This document shows, one piece after another, positions 38,739 through 48,509 of a stretch of DNA of 64,000 bases. A program made the translations under genes and the position numbers. Numbering within the stretch: position 1 is the first letter of the stretch; every line of letters begins with the position of its first letter. Source of the DNA: Candidatus Tumulicola sp. (GTDB taxonomy: Bacteria; Vulcanimicrobiota; Vulcanimicrobiia; Vulcanimicrobiales; Vulcanimicrobiaceae); assembly GCA_036490475.1 (NCBI GenBank), contig DASXDT010000006.1, positions 558,001 through 622,000 of the forward strand, given 5' to 3'. Below the pieces are notes generated by a model. The model was not told the DNA's origin, did no database searches, and saw nothing but the letters and a program-made list of their open reading frames with translations.

Positions 38739-39975
38739 TCGCCGCAATTCTCGCCGACGCGTCGGGACGATTGTTGAGGAAGAGACGCGCTCCGAGCCCG
38801 GGACACGCTTCCTGCATTTGTTGATCGGTCGCGCGAACGATCGAGCGTATGGCGGCGGCCGGATCCCCGCCGATCGACACCGCGTAACGGTCGGCGTCGA
38901 AATCGTACGAGCGCAACGCAGCATTCCGCACCGGAACGGCGCCGATATACACGAGCGCGAGCAACGCTCCGACCAGCGCTAGACGCGATAGCGGATCGTC
39001 GTCGCGCCGGAAACCGCACCGGTCTGCCAAGACCACGGCCAACGCAGAAAAGATGATGATGATACCGCCCTCGATGAGGGCAACGAACAGCGGATCGGCG
39101 TGAATCGCATGAGCGGTTTCGAAGGCGGCATCGTACACCGCTTCCTCGGGCGTGCTGGCGGCGACAACGCCACCGTCGAGCACGACTCGGTGCTGCAATC
39201 CGCCGAGCATCACCGCGCCCGCGAACGGCGAGCCGCTCGGACGCTGCGTGTAGGCCGCTACATCGTGAATTCCCCCTCGCGCCAGCGCTGCCGAAATTTG
39301 TTGCGCCAATACACCGCTGACGGGCTGCAGCACCGACTGTTGGGGAACCTCGAAGTATGGACGCGCGTATGCCCACGAGATGCTCACGCCCAAAATGGCA
39401 AGGATCGTGTAGATGTACCACTGGTGTGTGCGCTCGACAAGCCAGAGGATGAGCGCCGCCGCGATGCCGGCGACGGTCATGGCCAACGCCGTATGCAGCA
39501 CCCAAAATCCGAACCATTGGCGCGTCAACTCTCCCGATAAGCCCATGGTTCGCTCGACCCGATACAAATAAAACGCCGGCAACAGCGCGGCGACGCGCGC
39601 GATCAGCGCCAACGCAGCGCCGAATGCGAAGCGCACCGACCAGCGCGTTTTCCAGCGGCGTCGCAGCCAATCGCGCAAACCCGCGGCGCGGCCCGAACTC
39701 CAAAAATACGCCAGCGCCAGTGCCTCGAACAGCACCATTACGAACCAACCGGGCAGTTGAAACGCCGTTAAGCGCCGCGCTACGACTTGACGGTCGGAAT
39801 CGACCAAGGCAGACGCCGGTTTGGTAAGGAGATCGCCGCGCGGAATCGCGTCGACGATCCGATCGGTCTGGTTCGGGCGAGTCGCCGCAGCATCGGCACC
39901 GGCAAAGCCGAACGCGCCGAAGAGCGTTAACGCGACGATCGTTCCGAGAACGATTCGGCGGATCGCTCGTCCCAT
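38710..39975 (-). CDS. M48/Ste24-like membrane protein with degenerate zinc site
   Basis: A roughly 421-residue protein from the ATG at 39975 with a signal-like N-terminus and several hydrophobic helices. The arrangement matches CAAX-type M48 metalloproteases: a VVLDGG segment, STPEEA, the helix AAFETAHAIHADPLF, two more transmembrane helices, SYDFDADRYAV, and a late PDASARIAAI. The zinc motif HExxH reads FETAH, so the first His is Phe, and the third ligand Glu of the ExxAD motif is Asp. It is probably inactive as a classical M48 peptidase. Its start lies inside the end of the GGDEF gene and its end overlaps pth by 29 bp. Confidence 0.7.
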   Translation of the reverse strand: MGRAIRRIVLGTIVALTLFGAFGFAGADAAATRPNQTDRIVDAIPRGDLLTKPASALVDSDRQVVARRLTAFQLPGWFVMVLFEALALAYFWSSGRAAGLRDWLRRRWKTRWSVRFAFGAALALIARVAALLPAFYLYRVERTMGLSGELTRQWFGFWVLHTALAMTVAGIAAALILWLVERTHQWYIYTILAILGVSISWAYARPYFEVPQQSVLQPVSGVLAQQISAALARGGIHDVAAYTQRPSGSPFAGAVMLGGLQHRVVLDGGVVAASTPEEAVYDAAFETAHAIHADPLFVALIEGGIIIIFSALAVVLADRCGFRRDDDPLSRLALVGALLALVYIGAVPVRNAALRSYDFDADRYAVSIGGDPAAAIRSIVRATDQQMQEACPGLGARLFLNNRPDASARIAAINRIPAGCP

Positions 39976-41051
39976 CGTCGGGAGGTTCGCGGGTTTAGCA
40001 CCGCGGCCTCCGGTAACACCGACGCCCAACGACCCGCTGCCAGCGAAAACGAAACGCGATTGCGACCGGTGTGCTTACTGTAGTACATCGCGCGATCGGC
40101 CGCATCCAGCAGCTCGCCCGGCGTTGAGGCGTCGTGCGGGTAGGCCGCGACGCCGATGCTCGTCGTCACACCGGCAAGCGCAAATGCATGCCGATTGACC
40201 GCGGCGCACAAGTCGTGCGCTCGTTCGATCGCGCGCGCTTTTCCAGTTGCGCGCGCCAACAGGCAAAACTCGTCACCGCCGGCACGCGCCGCCACATCCA
40301 GTCCGGCGACGGCTTGCGCGCGTAAGAGCGATGCCAGCGTTCGCAGCACGCCGTCACCGGCTCGATGCCCGAGCCGGTCGTTGACGTCCTTAAATCCGTC
40401 GACGTCGACGAACCACAGACACATCGGAGCCGGCGGACGACGCGAAGAAGCGTGGCGAATTTCATCGTCGAGCCTGCGCCGGAATGCGCGAGCCGTCAGC
40501 AGTCCGGTGGATTCGTCGATCTCGGCTTCGGTACGCACCGCCTCACGTTCGCAGGCGGCTGCGAATGGAGCGGCCGACATCGCGATTGCCGGCAGTGACA
40601 TTTCGGCACCGGGATAGATGGACGATGCATATGCAATCGCCGCCAGCGTGCTGCCGTCCATCCACGGGACGGCGACGGCGCTGCGGTCGGCGAGCAACAA
40701 CCCGCGGCCGTCACGCGGCATCGTTGCGCACACCTGTGTGGCGGCAGCGCGAGCAACCAATCCTCGACCGTCGCCAAACGGAAGACGCCATCCCTCGAGA
40801 TAGCTCGCACGATGACCACGAACGTGTGCGCACCTGAGTTCGCCGTCCTCGACGACGAAAACGGCCAACACGTCGGCGCCGCGTTCGACCTGCGAAAGCG
40901 TCTGCGCGATCGCGTCGACGACGTGTGACGGCGATCGCCGAGAGGCGTCGAGCAGCGACGTCGCAGCGTGGAGTAGCCGCGCGTCGCTCGACACGCGCGA
41001 CGGCCGTCGTTTCACCGTGAAAGTCGCCAAAAAATCCGCCACGCTCACCAC
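39927..41051 (-). CDS. GAF-like plus GGDEF diguanylate cyclase
   Basis: A 374-residue cytosolic protein starting at GTG. Residues about 25-165 form a GAF-like sensor (LLHAATSLLDASR, then ADVLAVFVVEDGELRC). Residues about 185-345 form a GGDEF domain with DESTGLLTARAFRRRL, FVDVDGFKDVNDRLGHRAGD and an intact ARAGGDEFCLLA signature. It should therefore make cyclic di-GMP. No RxxD inhibitory site precedes the signature. No EAL domain is present. It lies 39 nt downstream of glmU and overlaps the M48-like gene. Confidence 0.9.
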   Translation of the reverse strand: MVSVADFLATFTVKRRPSRVSSDARLLHAATSLLDASRRSPSHVVDAIAQTLSQVERGADVLAVFVVEDGELRCAHVRGHRASYLEGWRLPFGDGRGLVARAAATQVCATMPRDGRGLLLADRSAVAVPWMDGSTLAAIAYASSIYPGAEMSLPAIAMSAAPFAAACEREAVRTEAEIDESTGLLTARAFRRRLDDEIRHASSRRPPAPMCLWFVDVDGFKDVNDRLGHRAGDGVLRTLASLLRAQAVAGLDVAARAGGDEFCLLARATGKARAIERAHDLCAAVNRHAFALAGVTTSIGVAAYPHDASTPGELLDAADRAMYYSKHTGRNRVSFSLAAGRWASVLPEAAVLNPRTSRRWDERSAESFSERSSR

Positions 41052-41090
41052 GCAGCGGTTAGTGCCCAGCCGAGCCGCGCTTGCTGAAAC

Positions 41091-42431
41091 CTAGTGAGAA
41101 CGATTTGGGAGCGGACGCGCCGGATTTCCGGCAACGCGTTCGCCGGGCGGCACGTCGCGCGTCACGACCGAACCCGCGCCGGTTAGGGAGCCGTCTCCCA
41201 GCGTGACCGGTGCGATCAACGAGGTGTTGGATCCGATCGAAACGTCGCGGCCGATCGTCGTTTGATTTTTCTGTCGCCCATCGTAGTTGCAGGTGATCGT
41301 GCCGGCGCCGATGTTGGCTTCTTCTCCAACGACCGCGTCGCCGACGTAGCTGAGATGTTTCGCTTTGGAACCGGCGGCGAACGCCGATTTCTTGATCTCG
41401 ACGAAATTGCCGATTTGCACTTCATCGCCGAGATCGGCCTTGTCGCGAACCTGCGCGTACGGGCCAACCGTGACCCCGCGGCCGATGGTGCTGTCGACGA
41501 CGATGCTGTCGCGAATCTCGGAACCATCGCCGATCTTGGCGTACGACACACGGGCGTTCGGACCGATCACACAACCTTCACCGATCTCGCTCAAGCGCGA
41601 GATCGTGGTGTTCGGATAAATAACGGTATCGCGACCGATCATCAGTTCGGGCTCTAGATAGGTCGTCGCAGGGTCGACGATCGTCACCCCGTCGCGCATA
41701 TGTTGCTCGCAGATCCGTTCGTTCATCGCGCGCCGGGCGCGGGCCAATTCGACACGATCGTTGATGCCGATCGCATCCTCGTGTTTGGGCGCTGAAACGG
41801 CGTGAACGCGCTTGCCGGCCTCGACCAGCCCGCGCACGGTATCGGTCAAGTAGAACTCGCCCTGCGCGTTGTCGGCGCGTAGGCCGCCGATTGCCTGGCG
41901 CAGGGCCGGCTCCGAAAACGCATAGACGCCCGCATTCACTTCGTCAAGCGCGAGCTGTTCGGGCGTCGCGTCGCGCGCCTCGACGATACCCTCGACCGCG
42001 CCGTTGCGCCGTACGATTCGCCCGAAACTCGACGGGAGCGGCATCTTCACGGTAACGAGCGCGAGGTCGACGCGTTCGCCGTCCAGCTCACGGAGCACGT
42101 CGCCGAAGATCGATCCGGAGATCAGCGGCATATCGCCACTCGCGATCAGGATGCGGCCGCTCGCGTTTTCGGGCATGTCATCTAACGCGGCTCGCACGGC
42201 ATCGCCCGTTCCGCGCTGCTCGGTCTGTACGACGGTACGCACGCCGAACGAAGCGATACGCTCCCGAACGTCGGCCGCCACGACCACCACGACGTCATCG
42301 ATGCCGGCTTCGCGCAGGCCGTTCAGCACGTACCACAACATCGGACGTCCGCACAGATCGTGGAGCACCTTGGGTCGCGAGCTTTTCATCCGCGTACCCT
42401 TGCCGGCCGCCAACACGATGGCGCGAATCAT
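41091..42431 (-). CDS. glmU: bifunctional UDP-N-acetylglucosamine pyrophosphorylase/glucosamine-1-phosphate acetyltransferase
   Basis: A roughly 446-residue GlmU making UDP-GlcNAc for peptidoglycan. The N-terminal uridyltransferase has IVLAAGKGTRMKSSRPKVLH, QTEQRGTGDAV, ASGDMPLI and a VNAGVYAF block. The C-terminal left-handed beta-helix shows hexapeptide repeats (IGEGCVIGPNARV, IGRGVTVGPYAQVRD) and the acetyltransferase residues in KKSAFAAGSKAKHLSYVGDAVVG and AGTITCNYDG. The ATG at 42431 overlaps the gltX stop (ATGA), and the extended frame to 42479 is rejected. Confidence 0.97.
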   Translation of the reverse strand: MIRAIVLAAGKGTRMKSSRPKVLHDLCGRPMLWYVLNGLREAGIDDVVVVVAADVRERIASFGVRTVVQTEQRGTGDAVRAALDDMPENASGRILIASGDMPLISGSIFGDVLRELDGERVDLALVTVKMPLPSSFGRIVRRNGAVEGIVEARDATPEQLALDEVNAGVYAFSEPALRQAIGGLRADNAQGEFYLTDTVRGLVEAGKRVHAVSAPKHEDAIGINDRVELARARRAMNERICEQHMRDGVTIVDPATTYLEPELMIGRDTVIYPNTTISRLSEIGEGCVIGPNARVSYAKIGDGSEIRDSIVVDSTIGRGVTVGPYAQVRDKADLGDEVQIGNFVEIKKSAFAAGSKAKHLSYVGDAVVGEEANIGAGTITCNYDGRQKNQTTIGRDVSIGSNTSLIAPVTLGDGSLTGAGSVVTRDVPPGERVAGNPARPLPNRSH

Positions 42432-43933
42432 ATACTTCCCTCTTGCGGTCGAAGCGCCGTGTCGAAATCGCGACGCCAATCATCTTGCTCGCGCTTGCTG
42501 GGCGCACCGAGCAGTTCGAGCGCGCCACGCAAGCGTTCGCGCGTCATGTCCCGCCCCAGTAATTCCATCGAGTCGTACAACGGAATCGACGTCGCGCTCC
42601 CGGTGACCGCGACGTACAGCGGACGCGCGATCTCGCGCGGTTTGCGTCCCATTGCACCGGCGACCCGGTCGATCGCGAACTCGATGCCGCCCACGGAAAA
42701 CTCCGTCAACGTTTCGAGCGTCCACATCGTCAACGCCAGCACTTGCCGCGTCTGCAGTTCGTCGAGCTTTCCCGAAACGAGCGCCTCGCGGCTCACCTTC
42801 AAACGGCCAGCCAGTAAAAATGCCAGCAGCGGGGCGACGTCGCTCAAACGTTCGACGCGCGGTTGTGCCAGCGCGGCGATACGGTCCCAACGATCGGTTC
42901 CGGCACCGGCCCATGCACGCATGCGCTCCGCAAACGTTTGCGGCGTTAATCGCTCGCGCAAGTAGCGGCCGTTCACCCAGTCGAGTTTAGCCGTATCGAA
43001 AATTGGGCCGCCGACCGGAACGTGCTCCAACTCGAAACGCTCGACCATCTGCTGCAAGTCGAGAATTTCCGATTCGCCTTCACGCACCGGATTCGAGAGC
43101 AATCCCAAGAAGTTCATCAAGGCTTCGGATACGTACCCCATCGCCCGGTAAAATAAAATGCCTGTCGGATTCTTACGTTTGCTGAGTTTACTCTTGTCCG
43201 GATTGCGCAGGAGCGGCAGGTGGAGCAAGGCCGGCGGCTCCCAGCCAAAATAGCCATACAACAGCAAGTGTTTGGGAGCGCTCGACACCCACTCCTCGCC
43301 GCGCAGCACGTGGGTGATCTGCATCAGGTGATCGTCGACGACGTTCGCGAGGTGGTACGTCGGCATGCCGTCGGACTTGATCAGCACTTGCATGTCGACC
43401 GACGTCCATTCGAATTCGATGACGCCGCGACGCAGGTCGTTTACTTGGCAGACGCCTTCATCCGGAACGCGAAGACGAACGACGTGCGGTATGCCGGCCG
43501 CTTCTTTTTCAGCGATCTCACCGGGAGCGAGCGTTCGGCATAAGCCATCGTACCGCGACGGCTTTCCGGCGGCACGCTGGGCCACGCGCATCTCTTCCAA
43601 ACGCTCGGGCGTGCAATAGCATTTGAAAGCGTTGCCGGCGTCGAGCAGCTTGGCGGCGTATTCGGCATAGATCGAGGAGCGTTCGCTCTGACGGTAGGGT
43701 CCGTACGGACCGCCGACATCCGGCCCTTCATCCCACGTGAGACCGCACCAGTGCAACGCATCCAGGATCGCGCGCTCGCTCTCAGGCGTGCTGCGCGCGC
43801 GGTCGGTGTCCTCCATGCGCAGGATAAACTGGCCGCCGTTGCGCTTGGCAAAACAGTAGTTGACCAGCGCAACGTAGGCCGTGCCGACGTGCGGGTCGCC
43901 CGTCGGAGACGGCGCGATTCGGGTTCGGACCAT
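42428..43933 (-). CDS. gltX: glutamyl-tRNA synthetase
   Basis: A 501-residue class I synthetase. The true start is the ATG at 43933, which places [20 protein letters not shown] with its HIGH-like HVGT at the N-terminus; the frame is open to 44107 without family similarity. The KMSKS-like [19 protein letters not shown], a [10 protein letters not shown] block and the C-terminal anticodon-binding helices are present. It is therefore GluRS, not GlnRS. It lies 7 nt after the mutase small subunit and overlaps glmU by 4 nt. The cognate tRNA-Glu is encoded at 5567-5641. Confidence 0.96.
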   Translation of the reverse strand: MVRTRIAPSPTGDPHVGTAYVALVNYCFAKRNGGQFILRMEDTDRARSTPESERAILDALHWCGLTWDEGPDVGGPYGPYRQSERSSIYAEYAAKLLDAGNAFKCYCTPERLEEMRVAQRAAGKPSRYDGLCRTLAPGEIAEKEAAGIPHVVRLRVPDEGVCQVNDLRRGVIEFEWTSVDMQVLIKSDGMPTYHLANVVDDHLMQITHVLRGEEWVSSAPKHLLLYGYFGWEPPALLHLPLLRNPDKSKLSKRKNPTGILFYRAMGYVSEALMNFLGLLSNPVREGESEILDLQQMVERFELEHVPVGGPIFDTAKLDWVNGRYLRERLTPQTFAERMRAWAGAGTDRWDRIAALAQPRVERLSDVAPLLAFLLAGRLKVSREALVSGKLDELQTRQVLALTMWTLETLTEFSVGGIEFAIDRVAGAMGRKPREIARPLYVAVTGSATSIPLYDSMELLGRDMTRERLRGALELLGAPSKREQDDWRRDFDTALRPQEGSI

Positions 43934-43940
43934 CGAAGCG

Positions 43941-44354
<414 letters not shown>

Positions 44355-44360
44355 AATGAG

Positions 44361-46073
44361 CTAAAACACCGACCGTTCGGTGTAGCGGCCGTACACCACC
44401 ACCATCGCTTCGACGATCTCGCCTTCCGTACAGTACGCGTTAACGCAATCGATCAGGTGCGGCATAAGGTTGTCTTTCGGGTCGCGACATGCGGCCTGCA
44501 GACGCTCGAGGGTCTGCGTAACGGCATGGCCGTCGCGGCTGCCGCGAACGTCGGCGACGCTGCGCGCTTGCGCGCGCTCCATCTCCTCGGTGATCTTCAG
44601 CAAATCCATCTCGATCCGTTCGTCGTCGTGCACGAAGGCGTTGACGCCGATGATCACGCGGTCTTTGGCCTCGATCGAGCGCTGATAGCGGTAACTCGCC
44701 TCAGCGATTTCCTTTTGGAAGAAGCCCGACTCGATCGCTTCGATGACGCCGCCATATTCTTCGATCTGGTCGAAGTACGCTTCAGCTTGGCGTTCCATCT
44801 CGTCGGTCAGTGCTTCCACGAAGTACGACCCGCCCAACGGATCGACGACGTTGGTAACGTTGGTTTCGTAGGCCAGAACTTGTTGGGTGCGCAATGCGAT
44901 CTCGACCGATTTTTCGCTCGGAAGCGCTAGCACTTCGTCCATCGAATTGGTGTGCAGCGACTGCGTTCCGCCCAATACCGCTGCCATGGCTTCGTACGCG
45001 ACGCGTACGATGTTGTTTTCGGGCTGCTGCGCCGTGGCGCTGCATCCGGCAGTCTGCGTGTGGAAGCGAAGCTGCCACGATTTCGGGTCTTTGGCGCCGT
45101 ACTTCTCGCGCATGTGCCGCGCGTAGATACGGCGGGCCGCGCGAAACTTGGCGATCTCTTCGAAAAAGTCGATGTGCGAGTTGAAGAAGTACGAGAGCCG
45201 CGGTGCGAACGAATCGACGTCCATCCCGGCTGCCATGCAGGCTTCGACGTACGCAAAACCATCGGCCAGTGTGAACGCCAACTCTTGCGCCGCAGTGGAT
45301 CCGGCCTCACGAATGTGATAGCCCGAAACCGAAACCGTGTTCCACTTGGGCATCTCGGCCGTGCAGAACTTGATCATGTCGACGATGATGCGCATGTGCG
45401 GACGAGGCGGAAAGATCCACTCTTTTTGGGCGATATATTCTTTGAGGATATCGGCCTGAATCGTCCCGCCGAGTTTGGCGCGCGGAATGCCCTTTTTTTC
45501 GGCGGCAGCGATGTATTGCGCCACGGCGATGGCGGCCGGTCCGTTGATCGTCATCGAGGTCGTGATGTCGCCCATGTCGATGCCGTCGAACAGCGTTTCC
45601 ATATCGGCCAGGGAGTCGATCGCGACGCCGCACTTGCCGACCTCGCCGCGCGATTGCGGGGCGTCCGAGTCGTAGCCCATGAGGGTCGGCATGTCGAACG
45701 CCACCGATAGACCGTGCTGGCCTTGCGCCAGCAGGAAATGATAGCGCTCGTTGGTCTGTTTAGCCGATCCAAAGCCGGCGAATTGGCGCATCGTCCACAG
45801 GCGGTCGCGATAGCCGTTTGGATGGATGCCGCGGGTGTACGGATATTGTCCGGGCCACGCCAGGTCGCGGGGTAAATCGAGAAGCTCGACATCCTTCGGA
45901 GAGTAGACCGTTTGGAGCGGGACGTCGGATAGCGTGCGGTCGGTCGCGCCCGAACCCGGACCGCTACGGCGCTTGCCGCGCTGAGACGCAGCCTCCCAGA
46001 CCCGCTCCTGCTCGAGGAATTCGAGGCTTGGGGGCATGCCCAATCCGCTGGGGCGATCGATCATCTTAGCCAC
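44361..46073 (-). CDS. methylmalonyl-CoA mutase, catalytic (large) subunit
   Basis: A 570-residue TIM-barrel subunit starting at GTG with an AAGGA Shine-Dalgarno. Conserved blocks are YPYTRGIHPNGYRDRLWTMR and QFAGFG (the substrate-contacting Tyr lies in NGY), GLSVAFDMPTLMGYDSD, MTINGPAAI, VSGYHIREAGSTAAQE, RLSYFFN, FHTQTAGCSATAQQP and TQSLHTNSMDEVLALP. The cobalamin-binding domain is supplied by the next gene. MeaB is encoded 45 nt upstream. The residues I can see favour methylmalonyl-CoA over isobutyryl-CoA, but related mutases cannot be excluded by eye. Confidence 0.95.
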   Translation of the reverse strand: MAKMIDRPSGLGMPPSLEFLEQERVWEAASQRGKRRSGPGSGATDRTLSDVPLQTVYSPKDVELLDLPRDLAWPGQYPYTRGIHPNGYRDRLWTMRQFAGFGSAKQTNERYHFLLAQGQHGLSVAFDMPTLMGYDSDAPQSRGEVGKCGVAIDSLADMETLFDGIDMGDITTSMTINGPAAIAVAQYIAAAEKKGIPRAKLGGTIQADILKEYIAQKEWIFPPRPHMRIIVDMIKFCTAEMPKWNTVSVSGYHIREAGSTAAQELAFTLADGFAYVEACMAAGMDVDSFAPRLSYFFNSHIDFFEEIAKFRAARRIYARHMREKYGAKDPKSWQLRFHTQTAGCSATAQQPENNIVRVAYEAMAAVLGGTQSLHTNSMDEVLALPSEKSVEIALRTQQVLAYETNVTNVVDPLGGSYFVEALTDEMERQAEAYFDQIEEYGGVIEAIESGFFQKEIAEASYRYQRSIEAKDRVIIGVNAFVHDDERIEMDLLKITEEMERAQARSVADVRGSRDGHAVTQTLERLQAACRDPKDNLMPHLIDCVNAYCTEGEIVEAMVVVYGRYTERSVF

Positions 46074-46118
46074 AGATCTGTTTCCTTATCATTCCGCACC
46101 CCGATTTTCGACGGTCGC

Positions 46119-47048
46119 TTATTCCTTACCCACACCAAACGTTTCGAGCAACCGGTCGGCGGCGGCATACGGGTCGGTCCCGCCATCGCTCGTTTCACGC
46201 AGCCTTTGGTCCAGCCGCCGTTCGAGTCCGCCGAGCGCCAGCTGGCGAACCTGATGAACGAACGTCTGCCGGAGCTTATCGCCGTATTTTCCGCTGGCGT
46301 GCAGGTAGGCCGCGTGGCTTTCGATCGCCGTCCAGAGGTCGTCGATACCCTGGCCCGTGAGCGCCTGCGTCATGGCCAATTCCGGAACCCAGCCTGGAAA
46401 ACTGAGCATTTCCATCATCGAGCGAATCTCGCGGCGCAATTGATTCGCCATTGGATGATCGGCTTTGTTTATTACAAAGACGTCGGCAATCTCCATGATG
46501 CCGGCTTTAAGCACTTGTATCGAATCGCCGCTGCCCGGTTGCAAGGCGACCAGCACCGTCTGCGCCAATTCGGCGACTTCTATTTCGCTTTGCCCTACGC
46601 CGACGGTTTCGATCAGCACGACGTCCATGCCGAACGCGTCCATTAGCAGCACTGCGTCGATTGTCGCACCCGCGACGCCGCCCAAATGGCCGCGACTGGC
46701 CATCGAGCGGATGAAAACGTTGCGATCCGTAAAGTGTTCGGTCAGCCGAATGCGATCGCCAAGTAATGCGCCGTGCGAAAACGGTGACGTCGGGTCGACA
46801 GATACGACGCCGACGCTTTTTCCCAGCGACCGCGCTTTGCGCACCAGCGCCGACGAGAGCGTCGACTTTCCGACGCCGGGCGGACCGGTCAACCCGATCG
46901 TCTGGGCGCGGCCCGTGCTCGCGTACAAGCGATGGAATAGCTCCGCACCGCGCCCCGATTCGGCCCACGAAATCGCTCGCGCCAACGCCCGCGGTTTGCC
47001 CGCAAAGAACTCGCTCACGAGTGTGTCGGGTGTGTAGGATTTTACCAA
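46119..47048 (-). CDS. meaB: MeaB/ArgK-type GTPase chaperone of methylmalonyl-CoA mutase
   Basis: A roughly 309-residue G3E-family GTPase that protects and reactivates the B12 mutase. It has IGLTGPPGVGKSTLSSAL (P-loop, Lys61), VVSVDPTSPFSHGALLGDRIR, FIRSMASRGHLGGV, DVVLIETVGVGQSE and VINKADHPMANQLRREI. The start is uncertain: TTG at 47048 gives the longest form, while GTG at 47018 would also suit the family. It leads the mutase operon and is divergent from the GH125 gene. Confidence 0.94.
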   Translation of the reverse strand: MVKSYTPDTLVSEFFAGKPRALARAISWAESGRGAELFHRLYASTGRAQTIGLTGPPGVGKSTLSSALVRKARSLGKSVGVVSVDPTSPFSHGALLGDRIRLTEHFTDRNVFIRSMASRGHLGGVAGATIDAVLLMDAFGMDVVLIETVGVGQSEIEVAELAQTVLVALQPGSGDSIQVLKAGIMEIADVFVINKADHPMANQLRREIRSMMEMLSFPGWVPELAMTQALTGQGIDDLWTAIESHAAYLHASGKYGDKLRQTFVHQVRQLALGGLERRLDQRLRETSDGGTDPYAAADRLLETFGVGKE

Positions 47049-47056
47049 AGCGTAGC

Positions 47057-48463
47057 TTGATTGCGAGCCGCCTGCCGCCCGGCCCTGCCCGGCGCTTTAT
47101 CGCAGCGCTGGTCGTGGTGCTCTTTGCAATCGCACCGCTGAACGCCGCCGCACAGGCTCTGATCGTTCCGTTAACCGGTCGCAGAATTCACGATCTGCAA
47201 GCCGCTCAGCTGTTTCACACCCTTTTCAGCGATTTTTTCTACGAACGAGACGGAACCACGTACGTGCAGACCGGCGACATTCCGGCGATGTGGCTGCGCG
47301 ATTCGTCGGCGCAGACCATCCCCTACATCCGATTCTACCGCGAGTTTCCGCAACTCCGCTCGCAGTTCGACGGCGTAATTCAGCGCAACGCGCGAAACGT
47401 TATCAAAGATCCGTATGCCAACGCGTTTCAGGCCAGCTATCACGTGTGGGAGCGCAAATGGGAAATCGACTCGCTGGCTTGGCCGGTCGTTCTTGCGTGG
47501 GTATACTGGCGGCAAACCGGCGACCGGCGCGTCTTTACGCCGCAGTTTCACGTCGCGTTGCGCAAGATCGTCGACACCTATGCCTGCGAACGCAATCATC
47601 CGCGATGCGGGCGATACAACTATCCGTATCACGTTTCGAGCAGCGACCGATATGCCGCTACGGGCATGATTTGGGGCGCGTTCCGGCCGTCCGACGACGC
47701 GGTACGATATCGCTTCAATATTCCGCAAAACGCATTGGCCGTTGTGGCGTTACGCGAAATCGACGTTCTCGCGCGCGTCGGGTATCGCGACGCCCGCTTG
47801 TCCGACGATGCGCGGTCCATGGCGGCCGGTGTCATGCGAGCGATCGAATTTTACGGCCGCTACTACGACTCGTCGCAGCACCAATGGACGTACGCATACG
47901 AAACTGACGGGTTCGGCCGGTATGCGGTATTGGACGATGCGAACATTCCCAACCTCATCACCCTGCCGTACATCGACTGGTGTTCCGCGCACGACCCGAC
48001 ATATCTAGCAGCGCGCGCCATGTCGCTCAGCCGGCGCGATCCGGATTATTACGAGGGGCGGTATGCCGCCGGCCTCGGGAGCGCGCATACGCCACCCAAC
48101 TACGTGTGGCCGCTGGGCATCATCGGCCGCGCCCTTACCGCCACGAGCTCGGGCGAAGTCGCTGAAGCCGTCACGACCTTGGCCGAAACGGACGGCGAAC
48201 TCGGAACGATTCACGAGAGTTTTTACGACGACGGATACTGGCGCTACACCCGCGACGAATTCGGATGGGCCAACGCCTTGGGCGCGGAGTTAACGTTTCG
48301 AACCCTCGCCGGTTACGGCTCGACGCAGTTCGATCCGGGCGGTCCGGTCTTGCCGCTCCAAACGCGCAGCGTTACTCCCGCACTCGTAACTCGACCCTAC
48401 GAACAACTGCGGAATGCTGCAAAAATCGTAACGGCCCTCGGTCAACTGCTGCACCACCGCTAA
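47057..48463 (+). CDS. secreted GH125-family exo-alpha-1,6-mannosidase
   Basis: A roughly 468-residue member of GH125 (formerly DUF1237). The signature GDIPAMWLRDSSAQTIPYIRF and the following FDGVIQRNARNVIKDPYANAF are diagnostic. KWEIDSLAWPVVLAWVYW and the late NYVWPLGIIGRALTA and HESFYDDGYWRYTRDEFGWANALG also match. The N-terminus is a signal peptide (RRFIAALVVVLFAIAPLNAAAQA). The only reasonable start is TTG at 47057, without a clear Shine-Dalgarno; the frame is open further upstream across meaB but lacks similarity there. With the cytosolic GH38 enzyme, it suggests mannan or mannosyl-glycan use. Confidence 0.88.
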   Translation: MIASRLPPGPARRFIAALVVVLFAIAPLNAAAQALIVPLTGRRIHDLQAAQLFHTLFSDFFYERDGTTYVQTGDIPAMWLRDSSAQTIPYIRFYREFPQLRSQFDGVIQRNARNVIKDPYANAFQASYHVWERKWEIDSLAWPVVLAWVYWRQTGDRRVFTPQFHVALRKIVDTYACERNHPRCGRYNYPYHVSSSDRYAATGMIWGAFRPSDDAVRYRFNIPQNALAVVALREIDVLARVGYRDARLSDDARSMAAGVMRAIEFYGRYYDSSQHQWTYAYETDGFGRYAVLDDANIPNLITLPYIDWCSAHDPTYLAARAMSLSRRDPDYYEGRYAAGLGSAHTPPNYVWPLGIIGRALTATSSGEVAEAVTTLAETDGELGTIHESFYDDGYWRYTRDEFGWANALGAELTFRTLAGYGSTQFDPGGPVLPLQTRSVTPALVTRPYEQLRNAAKIVTALGQLLHHR

Positions 48464-48509
48464 CGGCCAGAATGAGGCGGCCGACCCCATCGCCAAGTGC
48501 CGTAGCGAC

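Noticed and set aside
46766-47056. Upstream extension of the GH125 frame
   Set aside because: It lies antisense within meaB and lacks similarity. The signal peptide requires a start near 47057.
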